Shown: positions 27,295 through 35,762 of the stretch, one piece after another
Numbering within the stretch: the stretch's first letter is position 1
Layout of the letters: every line of letters begins with the position of its first letter
Source: Piscinibacter sp. HJYY11
GTDB taxonomy: Bacteria > Pseudomonadota > Gammaproteobacteria > Burkholderiales > Burkholderiaceae_C
Assembly (NCBI RefSeq): GCF_016735515.1
Contig: NZ_JAERQZ010000001.1
Span: 2,840,746 to 2,904,745 of the forward strand
DNA length: 64,000 nt
Reading direction: 5' to 3'
The notes under the pieces: model-generated
What the model saw: the letters and a program-made list of their open reading frames with translations, nothing else
What the model was told of the DNA's origin: nothing
Database searches by the model: none
Program-made: the position numbers and the translations under genes

Positions 27295-27822
27295 TCAGCT
27301 TTGGTGGCGGCGACGCACCGTGGCACCCACGGCCAGCAGGCCGGCGGCGAGCAGTGCGTAGGTGCTGGGCTCCGGCACCGGGGCGGCCACCGAAGCGGCA
27401 GTGGCGATCGCGCCCACGTAGCCCACCTGGCCGAACCAGTCGAAGCCGTTGCGGCCGGTGACGTCACCCGTCACGACGAACTGGTACACGCCGGCGGCGA
27501 GGTTGCTGAAGCTGAAGGAGGACGGCGAGGTGTCGGTCAGCGCGCTGGTGAGGTTGCCGCCGGTCAGGCTCAGCGAGCTGATGTCGATGTTGCGCAGCGA
27601 GGAGAAGTCGAACTCGAAGGTCGCGCCGAAGGAGTCGGCCGGGCCGTTCAGCGTGAAGTTGTAGCAGTCTTCGAAATGGGTGGTCGCCCCGAAGTCGTTG
27701 CCGAACACGCGCAACGCGGGCGGGCCCATCACGCCGAGGTTGAATGTCTGGGTGCATGCGGCCGAGGCCGGGGTGCCAACAACCATTGCCAGCAAGAGCA
27801 GAGCCAGCGCCTTGAATTTCAT
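27295..27822 (-). CDS. PEP-CTERM sorting-domain protein (FxDxF-like)
   Basis: A 175-residue secreted protein: signal peptide (MKFKALALLLLAMVVGTPASA), a body with HFEDCYNFTL that resembles the FxDxF motif of a PEP-CTERM subfamily, and a C-terminal tag VPEPSTYALLAAGLLAVGAT then RRRHQ. Exosortase recognises the PEP motif and removes the anchor, usually in strains making exopolysaccharide. The ATG with a GGAGG site six bases upstream is preferred over a TTG two codons earlier. No exosortase or polysaccharide genes are nearby, so it is an orphan target served from elsewhere. Confidence 0.9.
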   Translation of the reverse strand: MKFKALALLLLAMVVGTPASAACTQTFNLGVMGPPALRVFGNDFGATTHFEDCYNFTLNGPADSFGATFEFDFSSLRNIDISSLSLTGGNLTSALTDTSPSSFSFSNLAAGVYQFVVTGDVTGRNGFDWFGQVGYVGAIATAASVAAPVPEPSTYALLAAGLLAVGATVRRRHQS

Positions 27823-28052
27823 GAACAACCTCCGGGTGTTTTGGTGATGTCGAATACGTATCTGAATGTGCCAGTGGGCGCACCGGCGGTGTTGTGACGC
27901 GGCCCCCCGTTCATGGGGCGCCGCGTCGGTGGGCGCCCCCCTCGATCAGGTGGAGGAAAAAGATGGAATTTCGCGAAGGTGCGGCCGGTCGTGAAATACC
28001 TCTCGGCCGAGGCCGATTTCTCCGCTTTAAGGGCAATCGCACCCCGCGCGCG

Positions 28053-28058
28053 TATGCT
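28053..28058 (+). promoter_or_regulatory. -10-like element directly ahead of the UbiH-type gene
   Basis: TATGCT lies seven bases before the chosen ATG, the same very short spacing seen at speD, glnE and hprK. It contains an alternative in-frame ATG at 28054, so the assignment is weak. Confidence 0.25.
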
Positions 28059-28065
28059 GCGACCC

Positions 28066-29283
28066 ATGTCTGAGCTCGCACTCCCCTTGCGGCTGGCGGT
28101 GGTGGGCGCCGGGCCGGTCGGCCTGAGCCTCGCGCTGCATGCGGCGCGTGCCCTGCCGCACGCACGCATCAGCCTCTTCGACAGCCGCGCCGCCACGCAG
28201 GACGTGGCCGCCGACCCGCGCACGCTGGCGTTGTCGCTTGGCAGCGTGCAGCTCTTGCAGCGCCTCGGGGCGTGGGATGCCGAGCGCGCGCAAGCCATCA
28301 CCGAAGTGCATGTGTCGCAACAGGCCCCTTCACTCGGCGGCCTGCTGGTCGACACCTTCGGCGAGCCCGAGGTGCGCATCAGCGCCGCCGAAGAGCGTGT
28401 GCCCTTGCTGGGCGCCGTGCTCAGCTACGGCGCGATCGTGGCACCGCTGCAGGCCGCGTGGCTCACCGCCTGCGAGCGGGAACCGGGGCGGCTTCAGCCG
28501 TGCTTTGGCGCCACGGTGCGCGCGCTCAAGCCACTGGCAAACGGCGTGGAAGTGGACGCTGGCATCGTCGACACCTTCGACCTGGTGGTGGTCGCCGAAG
28601 GCGGTATCTACACCGGCGAGGCGGCCGCGTCGGTCGCCAAGCCGGCCAGGCCGCCGCTGCGCCACGACTATGGCCAGCACGCCTGGGTGGGCACGGTGCA
28701 ACTCGCAAACGCACGCGCCGGTGTCGCCTACGAGCGCTTCACCCGCCACGGCCCGGCGGCGTTGCTGCCGCTGAAGGATGGGCGCGCCGCGCTGGTGTGG
28801 TGTGTTAATGCCGAAGACGACCCGGTGCTCGAGCTGAACGACACCCAGCGCCTGGCCGTGCTCAACACCCTGTTCCACCCCGAGGTGGGGCCGCTCACCG
28901 CGGTGTCGCCCCTCAAGTGCTTTCAACTCGGGCTGGTCGCCGAACGCACGCTCACGCAAGGCCGCACCGTGCGCATCGGCAACGCGGCCCAGACGCTGCA
29001 CCCGGTCGCCGGCCAGGGCCTGAACCTCGGGCTGCGCGATGGGTTCGAGCTGGTGCAGGCCCTGGCACGCTCGAGCGACGTGCCGGGCGTGCTGCGCAAG
29101 CTGGAGTGGCAACGTGCCCCCGACCGCTGGGCCATGATCGCCGCCACCGATTTCCTCGCCCGCAGCTTCACCTGGAAGCTGCCCGGCGCGGGGGCCGCAC
29201 GCGGCCTGGGGCTGGCCGCTCTGCAGGCGTTGAAGCCCGTCAAATCGGCGCTGGCGCGCCAGATGATGTACGGCTCCCGCTGA
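28066..29283 (+). CDS. UbiH/VisC-type FAD-dependent hydroxylase (ubiquinone pathway)
   Basis: A 405-residue class A flavoprotein monooxygenase. It has the dinucleotide-binding LAVVGAGPVGLSLALHAAR at the N-terminus, ADPRTLALSLGSVQLLQRLG typical of UbiH/F/I, and the second FAD motif RIGNAAQTLHPVAGQGLNLGLRDG. These enzymes hydroxylate the aromatic ring of ubiquinone precursors, but ring position cannot be read from sequence. The start at MSELALP is chosen; another ATG lies four codons upstream. Confidence 0.88.
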   Translation: MSELALPLRLAVVGAGPVGLSLALHAARALPHARISLFDSRAATQDVAADPRTLALSLGSVQLLQRLGAWDAERAQAITEVHVSQQAPSLGGLLVDTFGEPEVRISAAEERVPLLGAVLSYGAIVAPLQAAWLTACEREPGRLQPCFGATVRALKPLANGVEVDAGIVDTFDLVVVAEGGIYTGEAAASVAKPARPPLRHDYGQHAWVGTVQLANARAGVAYERFTRHGPAALLPLKDGRAALVWCVNAEDDPVLELNDTQRLAVLNTLFHPEVGPLTAVSPLKCFQLGLVAERTLTQGRTVRIGNAAQTLHPVAGQGLNLGLRDGFELVQALARSSDVPGVLRKLEWQRAPDRWAMIAATDFLARSFTWKLPGAGAARGLGLAALQALKPVKSALARQMMYGSR

Positions 29284-29370
29284 GCAGCGCCGGCCGAACG
29301 CCGGGCTGCTTCCAAGCCGGCCGGCATCCCCTCGGGGGATCGGCCGCGTACCCGCCGCCGTGGGGCGTCA

Positions 29371-30174
29371 TCAGCACAGTCGTCGGTGCGACAGCGCCGG
29401 GAGCTGTGCGCGAACTTCCGCGAGGCGCTTCGGGTCGAGCTCGGCCATCGCCACACCCTCGCCCTCTTCCACCACCGCGACGACCTCGCCCCACGGATCG
29501 ACGACGAGGCTGTGCCCCCAGGTGCGACGGCCGTTCTCGTGCACACCGCCCTGCGCGGCGGCGATCACGTAGCACTGGTTCTCGATCGCCCGGGCGCGCA
29601 GCAGCACCTCCCAGTGCGCGCGCCCGGTCGTGTAGGTGAAGGCCGAGGGCACGGCGATCAGGTCGCAGGGCGGCGTCATCAGCGCTCGGTAGAGCTCGGG
29701 AAAACGCAGGTCGTAGCAGACGCTCAGGCCCAGGCGCCGCCCGCCCACGTCGCAGGCCACCGGTGCGCTGCCCGCCTGAAGCACCCGACCTTCGTCGTAG
29801 CTCTCGCGGCCGTTGTCGTAGCGGAAGAGGTGCAGCTTGTCATAGCGGGCCACGAGCACGCCCTCCGGCGAATAGACGCAGCTGGCATTGAAAACACGGT
29901 CGGTCTGCTCGGAGCGCAAGGGCAGCGTGCCACCCACCACCCACACCGCGTGCTGCTTGGCGGTCTCGGCCAGCATCGCCTGGATCGGCCCTTCGCCGGG
30001 GGTTTCGGCCAGCGCCAGCTTGTCGCGGTCGTGGTGGCCCATGAAGCAGAAGTACTCGGGCAGCACCACCAGCTGCGCGCCATCGCGCGCGGCCTGCGCG
30101 ATCAGGCGGCGGGCGGTGTCGAGGTTGCGGTCCACGCTCGGTGTGGCCACCGTTTGCAGCGCAGCAATCCACAT
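29371..30174 (-). CDS. Carbon-nitrogen hydrolase (nitrilase superfamily, Nit/omega-amidase type)
   Basis: A 267-residue cytoplasmic amidase with the Glu-Lys-Cys triad in order: Glu in LVVLPEYFCFMG, Lys in YDKLHLFRYD and Cys in GLSVCYDLRFPELYR. The RALMTPPCDLIAVPSAFT and ARAIENQCYVIAAAQ segments match Nit1/Nit2-like proteins, which act as deaminated-glutathione or omega-amidases; the substrate is not certain. The start has an AGGAGA ribosome site. Divergent from glnE. Confidence 0.9.
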   Translation of the reverse strand: MWIAALQTVATPSVDRNLDTARRLIAQAARDGAQLVVLPEYFCFMGHHDRDKLALAETPGEGPIQAMLAETAKQHAVWVVGGTLPLRSEQTDRVFNASCVYSPEGVLVARYDKLHLFRYDNGRESYDEGRVLQAGSAPVACDVGGRRLGLSVCYDLRFPELYRALMTPPCDLIAVPSAFTYTTGRAHWEVLLRARAIENQCYVIAAAQGGVHENGRRTWGHSLVVDPWGEVVAVVEEGEGVAMAELDPKRLAEVRAQLPALSHRRLC

Positions 30175-30254
30175 GGCGGTTCTCCTGTGATGTCCGTCGC
30201 GAAAGCTTAAGCGCACGGGGTAGCCACGCTGCCGCAAGGCGGTTAAGCCTGCGG

Positions 30255-30260
30255 CAAAAT
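30255..30260 (+). promoter_or_regulatory. -10-like element directly ahead of glnE
   Basis: CAAAAT ends nine bases before the glnE ATG, and no ribosome-binding purine run is present in between, so a very short or absent leader is likely if this is the promoter. Confidence 0.3.
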
Positions 30261-30269
30261 CCGCGCGCC

Positions 30270-32996
30270 ATGAGCACAGAGACCCTCTCCGCTGGCGCAG
30301 AGCACAGCCGCTTCGTACAGCGGGTGCGTCGCCGTTTCGAGGCGGAGCTCGCGCTGCTCGAGCCGGGCCTGCCGGTGCGCGCCAGCATCGACCGCCTGAT
30401 CGACACGCTGCTCGCCCGCGGCCGCGAGCTGCCGAGCGCCCTGCGCGTGGCGCGCCACATCGTGATCGAGCGCCTGGCCGTGCTCGACATCGAGCAGGCC
30501 GCGCCGATGACCGACATCACACGTGCGATGACCGAACTGGCCGAAGCCACGCTCGACCGCGCACTCGCCCAGGCCTATGCCGACCAGGACGCCCGCTACG
30601 GCGCACCGCTCAACGAGCGTGGCGAGCGCATCGACTTCTGGGTGGTCGGCATGGGCAAGCTCGGCGCGCACGAGCTCAATGTCTCGTCCGACGTCGACCT
30701 CATCTACGTCTATGAAGAAGACGGCCAGACCGCCGGCCCCAAGGTCGTCACCGCGCACGAATACTTCGCGCAGGTGGCGCGCAGCCTCTACACGCTGATC
30801 GGCGACAACACCGACGATGGCTTCGTCTTCCGTGTCGACCTGGCGCTGCGGCCGAACGGCAACTCCGGCCCGCCGGTCGTGAGCCTGTCGATGCTGGAGG
30901 AATACTTCCTCGTGCAAGGCCGCGAGTGGGAGCGCTTTGCCTGGCTCAAGAGCCGCGTGATCGCGCCGTCGTCCAGCATCACGAGCGGCCGCGCCAAGCA
31001 GCTCACCGCCACCGTGACACCCTTCGTCTACCGGCGCTACCTCGACTACGGCGTCTTCGACGGCCTGCGGCAACTGCACCGCAAGGTGCGCGAGGAAGCC
31101 CAGCGCCGCGCTGCCGGCCGCCCCGAGCGCGCCAACGACGTGAAGCTCTCGCGCGGCGGCATCCGCGAGATCGAGTTCATCGTGCAACTGCTGCAGGTGG
31201 TGCGCGGCGGCCAGTTCCCCGAGATGCGCACGCGCTCCACGCTGAAGGCGCTCGACAAGCTCGCCGCCGGCGGCCTGATGAAGCCCGAGAGCGCCAAGCG
31301 CCTGGCCGAGGCGTATGTCTTCCTGCGCCGCGTCGAGCACCGCATCCAGTTCCTCGACGACCAGCAGACGCACGTGCTGCCCACGTCCGACGCCGACCTC
31401 GGCTGGATCGCCCGCAGCATGGGCTTCACCTGCACCGAAGACACCTGCGAGCTGCTGCAGCACCTGGGCGAGACGCGCGAGTTCGTCGCGATGGAGTTCG
31501 ACGCGCTGCTGCACGATGGCAAGACACCCGCGAACCCGTCACCCAACGGCTGCCGCGCCTGCGGCCTGCCGCCGCAGCCGGTCGACAGCGCGGCGTTCAT
31601 CGAGCGACTGCCGCCCGAACTGGCCGAGCGTGTGCGCGGCTGGATCGACCACCCGCGCGTGCGCATGCTGCGCGAGGAAAGCAAGCTGCGCCTGTCCAAG
31701 CTCGTGATGCGCGCCGCCCAGGGCGTGGCCGACGGCGCCTGCAACCTGGAGGCCGCTGGCCGCTTCATCGACTGGCTCGAGCCGCTGATGCGGCGCGAGA
31801 GCTACCTCGCGCTGCTGGTCGAGCGCCCCGAGGTGCAGAACCGCCTGCTGCGCCTGCTGGGCCTCGCGCGCTGGCCGGCCCAGTTCCTGATGCGCCACCC
31901 GGGCGTGATCGACGAGCTGGCCGACGAGCGCCTGCTGCACGGCCGCTTCGAGCGCGACAACTACATCGCCGAACTCGAAGCGCGTCACAACGCCTGGGGC
32001 CGCTTCAACCAGGCCGACGAAGAATCGCTGCTCGACACCTTGCGCCGCGCGCACCACGCCGAGGTCTTCCGCACCCTGGTGCGCGACGTCGAAGGCCACA
32101 TCACCGTCGAGCAGGTCGCCGACGACCTCTCGGCGCTGGCCGACGCCACCGTCGAGTGCTGCATCCAGTGGGCCTGGCAGCACCTGCGCCAGCGCCACCG
32201 CGACACGCCGCAGTTCGGCGTCATCGCCTACGGCAAGCTCGGCGGCAAGGAGCTCGGCTACGGCAGCGACCTCGACCTCGTGTTCGTCTTCGACGACACC
32301 GCCGAGACCGACACCGACCGTGCCGTCGAGGCCTACGGCGCCTTCGTGCGCAAGCTGATCAACTGGCTCACCACGCGCACCGCGGTGGGCGAGCTCTTCG
32401 ACATCGACACCGCGCTGCGGCCCAATGGCAACTCGGGGCTGCTCGTCACCTCGCTCACGTCCTACAAGAACTACCAGGAAGGTCGTGGCAGCAACACCGC
32501 CTGGACCTGGGAACACCAGGCCATCACCCGCGCCCGTTTCTGCGCCGGCACGCCTGAGCTTGCGCCACGTTTCGAAGCCGTGCGGCGCGCGGTGATCTGC
32601 GCCGAGCGCGACCCGGTCGCCCTGCGTGGCGAGATCCAGGCCATGCGCGAGAAGCTGCGGGCGGCGCGGCCGGTGAAGCAAGGCTTCTTCGACGTGAAGC
32701 ACAGCCCGGGCGGCATGGTCGATGCCGAGTTCGCGGTGCAGTACCTCGTGCTCGCGCATGGCAAGCAGCACGCCGGCCTGCTCGACAACGTGGGCAACAT
32801 CGCGCTGCTGCAACGTGCCGAAGCCTGCGGCCTGCTGCCCGCCGGCGTGGGCACGGCGGCGGCCGACGCCTACCGCGAGCTGCGCCGCGCGCAGCACCGC
32901 GCGCGCCTCGACGAGAAACCGACGCAGGTCGACCCGGCCAGCGCCGCGGCGGAGCGCGATGCCGTGCTCGCCCTGTGGCGCACGGTCTTCGCTTGA
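30270..32996 (+). CDS. glnE: Bifunctional glutamine synthetase adenylyltransferase / adenylyl-removing enzyme
   Basis: A 908-residue regulator that adenylylates glutamine synthetase when nitrogen is plentiful and removes AMP when it is scarce, under PII control. The two nucleotidyltransferase domains are both visible: the N-terminal removing domain with NVSSDVDLIYVYEEDG and the C-terminal transfer domain with LGYGSDLDLVFVFDD. Helical linker segments such as HRIQFLDDQQTHVLP match the family. The start MSTETLS is chosen over longer frames. Its TGA is overlapped by a TTG that may start the rhombosortase gene. Confidence 0.96.
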   Translation: MSTETLSAGAEHSRFVQRVRRRFEAELALLEPGLPVRASIDRLIDTLLARGRELPSALRVARHIVIERLAVLDIEQAAPMTDITRAMTELAEATLDRALAQAYADQDARYGAPLNERGERIDFWVVGMGKLGAHELNVSSDVDLIYVYEEDGQTAGPKVVTAHEYFAQVARSLYTLIGDNTDDGFVFRVDLALRPNGNSGPPVVSLSMLEEYFLVQGREWERFAWLKSRVIAPSSSITSGRAKQLTATVTPFVYRRYLDYGVFDGLRQLHRKVREEAQRRAAGRPERANDVKLSRGGIREIEFIVQLLQVVRGGQFPEMRTRSTLKALDKLAAGGLMKPESAKRLAEAYVFLRRVEHRIQFLDDQQTHVLPTSDADLGWIARSMGFTCTEDTCELLQHLGETREFVAMEFDALLHDGKTPANPSPNGCRACGLPPQPVDSAAFIERLPPELAERVRGWIDHPRVRMLREESKLRLSKLVMRAAQGVADGACNLEAAGRFIDWLEPLMRRESYLALLVERPEVQNRLLRLLGLARWPAQFLMRHPGVIDELADERLLHGRFERDNYIAELEARHNAWGRFNQADEESLLDTLRRAHHAEVFRTLVRDVEGHITVEQVADDLSALADATVECCIQWAWQHLRQRHRDTPQFGVIAYGKLGGKELGYGSDLDLVFVFDDTAETDTDRAVEAYGAFVRKLINWLTTRTAVGELFDIDTALRPNGNSGLLVTSLTSYKNYQEGRGSNTAWTWEHQAITRARFCAGTPELAPRFEAVRRAVICAERDPVALRGEIQAMREKLRAARPVKQGFFDVKHSPGGMVDAEFAVQYLVLAHGKQHAGLLDNVGNIALLQRAEACGLLPAGVGTAAADAYRELRRAQHRARLDEKPTQVDPASAAAERDAVLALWRTVFA

Positions 32997-33607
32997 ACCG
33001 CGATCACCGACACCGCCCCGGCGCCGCCTGGTGCGCCATGGCGCTGGTGCTCCTGACCGGCAGCCTGCTCGCCTACGGACCCGCGGCCCGCGTGGTGCTG
33101 GAGTGGCGGCCCGATGCGCTCGTCGACGACCCGTGGCGCGCCTGGAGCGCCGCCTTCGTCCACTACAGCCGCCTGCACCTGATCGGCAACGTGACCGGGC
33201 TGGCGCTCACCGCGGCCTTCGGCTGGGTCTCGCGCCTGCCGACCTCGTCCACGATCAGTTGGGCGCTGGCCTGGCCGCTCACGCACCTCGCCTTCCTCTG
33301 GCTCGCACCCGACCTGCGCCACTACGGCGGACTGTCGGGCGTGGTGCATGCGGGTGTCGCCATCGGCCTCGTGCACCTCTTCATCACCGGGACCCGCCGG
33401 CAACGGCTGATCGCCACCGCGCTGTGCGCCGGCCTCGTCGCCAAGATCCTCAGCGAAACGCCGTGGCGTGGCTCGGTGCAGCAGCAAGATGGCTGGGACA
33501 TCGCCATCGCCCCCATCGCCCACGTGACCGGCGTGCTCGCCGGCACCACCCTCGCACTCGCCGCCCATGCACTGGGCCGGCTCAGCCGCCCTCGCCTCTC
33601 GCCATGA
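32993..33607 (+). CDS. rrtA: Rhombosortase (GlyGly-CTERM processing rhomboid protease)
   Basis: A small (about 204-residue) rhomboid-family intramembrane serine protease with about six helices. The active-site motif GLSGVVHAG gives Ser115, and the partner His177 lies in the last helix (IAPIAHVTGVLAG). HYSRLHLIGNVTGL matches the early His/Asn motif. Short size and the GLSGxxHA motif fit the rhombosortase subfamily, which cleaves GlyGly-CTERM anchors. TTG is assumed as start because it overlaps the glnE stop; an ATG at 33038 is the alternative. Two GlyGly-CTERM subtilases in this window are likely clients. Confidence 0.82.
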   Translation: MNRDHRHRPGAAWCAMALVLLTGSLLAYGPAARVVLEWRPDALVDDPWRAWSAAFVHYSRLHLIGNVTGLALTAAFGWVSRLPTSSTISWALAWPLTHLAFLWLAPDLRHYGGLSGVVHAGVAIGLVHLFITGTRRQRLIATALCAGLVAKILSETPWRGSVQQQDGWDIAIAPIAHVTGVLAGTTLALAAHALGRLSRPRLSP

Positions 33608-34497
33608 CCGACCGCAAGACCCACCTCGACACACTCGCCGTCGTGTCGCTCATCGGCTGCAGCTTTCTCTGGGGCCTGAACCAGGTCGCGGCGAAAGCCG
33701 CGCTCGGGGAGATCGCACCGTTGGTGCAGGCCACGATCCGCTCGCTGGGTGGCGTGGTGCTGGTGATGCTGTGGGCATGGTGGCGCCGCATCCCGCTCTT
33801 CCAGCGCGACGGCACGCTGCCCGGCGGCCTGCTCGCGGGTGCGCTTTTCGCCGCCGAGTTCGCCTGCATCTTCATCGGGCTGCAGTACACGACCGCCTCG
33901 CGCATGATCGTGTTCATCTACTTCGCGCCCTTCGTCGTGGCGCTGGGCATGCCGTTCATCGCCAAGTCGGAGCGGCTGGGCTGGGTGCAGACGGCGGGGC
34001 TCGTGCTTGCGTTCGCCGGTGTGGCGGGCGCGTTTGCGGAAGGCTTCACGCAGCCGGCCATCGGGCCGAGGCAGTGGATCGGCGATGCACTGGGCGTGCT
34101 GGCGGCGGTGCTCTGGGCCGCCACCACGCTGGCGATCCGCGCAACGAAGCTCGCCTCGGCGTCGGCCGAAAAAACCTTGGCCTATCAGCTCGGGGTGTCG
34201 GGGGTGCTGCTCGCCCTCGGCGCGCTGTGGCAAGGCGAGGCCTGGCCGCAGTCACTCTCGCTGATGGCCGGCGCCTCGCTTGCCTACCAGACGGTGATCG
34301 TGGTGTTCGCCAGCTATCTGGTGTGGTTCTGGCTCGTGCGCCACTACCCGGCGACGCGGCTGTCGGCCTTCACCCTGCTCACACCGGTGTTCGGTCTCCT
34401 GATGGGGGTGCTGCTGCTGAGCGAGCCGCTCACGCTGCGCCTGCTGCTCGCACTCGCCGGTGTCGCCATCGGCATGGTGCTGGTGAATCGCAAGTAG
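33604..34497 (+). CDS. EamA/DMT-superfamily permease
   Basis: A 297-residue inner-membrane protein with about ten helices in two EamA repeats (VSLIGCSFLWGLNQVAAKAAL in the first, ALGVLAAVLWAATTLAIRATK starting the second). The family exports metabolites and amino acids; the substrate is unknown. Its ATG overlaps the rhombosortase stop as ATGA, so expression is coupled, though no functional link is evident. It ends convergent with the rfaE2-like gene with no gap. Confidence 0.9.
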   Translation: MTDRKTHLDTLAVVSLIGCSFLWGLNQVAAKAALGEIAPLVQATIRSLGGVVLVMLWAWWRRIPLFQRDGTLPGGLLAGALFAAEFACIFIGLQYTTASRMIVFIYFAPFVVALGMPFIAKSERLGWVQTAGLVLAFAGVAGAFAEGFTQPAIGPRQWIGDALGVLAAVLWAATTLAIRATKLASASAEKTLAYQLGVSGVLLALGALWQGEAWPQSLSLMAGASLAYQTVIVVFASYLVWFWLVRHYPATRLSAFTLLTPVFGLLMGVLLLSEPLTLRLLLALAGVAIGMVLVNRK

Positions 34498-34974
34498 TCA
34501 GCCGCGAATGCGCTTGACCAGCGAGGTGGTCGAGTAGCCATCGACGAACGAGATAGCCCGGGCATCGCCGCCCCAGCTGCGCACGAGCTTCGTCTCGGCG
34601 AGGGTCTCGATGTCGTAGTCGCCGCCCTTCACGTAGAGGTCGGGCTTGACGATCTTCAAGAGCTCGACCGGCGTCTGCTCATCGAAGAGTGTCACCAGGC
34701 TCACGCTCTCCAGCGCCGCCAGCACGCAGGCACGGTCGGTCTCGCCATTCAGCGGTCGATCGGGCCCCTTGCCGAGCAGGCGGGCCGACGCGTCGCTGTT
34801 GAGGCCGAGCACCAGACATGAACCCTGCGCCCGCGCCTGCTCCAGGTAGGTCACGTGGCCGCGGTGGAGGATGTCGAACACCCCGTTGGTGAAGACCATC
34901 GGCCGCGGTAGTTGCGCGAGCCGCGCAGGAAGCTCGGCTCGCGGGCAAAGCTTGTCGAAGAAGGTGGCGCTCAT
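34498..34974 (-). CDS. rfaE2: D-glycero-beta-D-manno-heptose 1-phosphate adenylyltransferase
   Basis: A 158-residue nucleotidyltransferase equal to the C-terminal domain of HldE. It has FTNGVFDILHRGHVTYL with the HxGH-type motif, LGLNSDASARLLGKGPDRP, and the end motif FVDGYSTTSLVKRI. It makes ADP-heptose for the lipopolysaccharide core. Stand-alone RfaE2 is the norm in beta-proteobacteria, where the kinase domain is encoded separately. Nothing in the neighbourhood belongs to the same pathway. Confidence 0.93.
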   Translation of the reverse strand: MSATFFDKLCPRAELPARLAQLPRPMVFTNGVFDILHRGHVTYLEQARAQGSCLVLGLNSDASARLLGKGPDRPLNGETDRACVLAALESVSLVTLFDEQTPVELLKIVKPDLYVKGGDYDIETLAETKLVRSWGGDARAISFVDGYSTTSLVKRIRG

Positions 34975-35060
34975 GGCGCGGGATTGTCGCCTGCGCGGCA
35001 GCCCCGCCGGGCGCCAGCCGCCTAGACTGACCTGTCATCACATCAGAACAGGAGACTCCC

Positions 35061-35708
35061 ATGATCACGCTCTGCGGCTCGACCATCTCGAACTACTACA
35101 ACAAAGTGAAGCTGGTGCTGCTCGAAAAGGGCATCCCGTTCACCGAAGAGCTGGTGAAGACCGGCCGCACCGACGAAGAAGTGCTGAAGGACAGCCCGCT
35201 CGCCAAGGTGCCCTTCATCCGCACCGAGCACGGCGCGATGTGCGAAAGCCAGGTCATCGCCGACTACCTCGAAGCCGCCTACCCGACACCCGCCCTGGTG
35301 CCCGCCGACCCGTGGCAGGCCGCCAAGGTGCGGGAGCTGTGCACCTTCATCGACCTGCACCTCGAACTCGTGGCGCGCGAGCTGCACTACAAGGCCTTCT
35401 TCGGCGGCGAACTGAGCGAGGCCAACCAGGCGCGCATCCGCAAGCAGCTGGAAAAGAATATCGCCGGCTTCAAGCGCCTGGCGAAGTTTTCGCCCTACGT
35501 GGCCGGTGACAGCTTCACGCTGGCCGACTGCGCGGCCTATCCGAGCCTGCCGCTGGTGAGCATGGCCACCAAGGCGGTGTATGGCGAAGACCTGCTGGCC
35601 GCCGCGGGCATCGACGTCCGCGCGTACACCAGGTTCATCGGCGAGCGGCCCTCGGCGCAGAAGGTCACGGCCGACCGCAAGGCCGATCAGGAAAAAGCCA
35701 AGAGCTGA
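35061..35708 (+). CDS. Glutathione S-transferase family protein
   Basis: A 215-residue cytoplasmic protein with the thioredoxin-like N-terminal domain (LCGSTISNYYNKVKLVLLEK, SPLAKVPFIRTEHGAMCESQVIADYLE) and the all-helical C-terminal domain. The N-terminal Ser/Asn-Tyr-Tyr region could supply the glutathione-activating hydroxyl. The substrate is unknown. AGGAGA lies eight bases ahead of the ATG, and a strong terminator follows. Confidence 0.92.
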   Translation: MITLCGSTISNYYNKVKLVLLEKGIPFTEELVKTGRTDEEVLKDSPLAKVPFIRTEHGAMCESQVIADYLEAAYPTPALVPADPWQAAKVRELCTFIDLHLELVARELHYKAFFGGELSEANQARIRKQLEKNIAGFKRLAKFSPYVAGDSFTLADCAAYPSLPLVSMATKAVYGEDLLAAAGIDVRAYTRFIGERPSAQKVTADRKADQEKAKS

Positions 35709-35712
35709 AACG

Positions 35713-35742
35713 AACAAGGCCCGCTGATGCGGGCCTTGTTTC
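35713..35742. terminator. Bidirectional intrinsic terminator
   Basis: A 12-base-pair perfect stem (AACAAGGCCCGC / GCGGGCCTTGTT) with a TGAT loop stands between the convergent GST and di-iron protein genes. A short T run follows on the plus strand; the A-rich flank on the other side allows use from the minus strand too. Confidence 0.85.
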
Positions 35743-35762
35743 CAGCGGGCGCGTGGCGCCGA

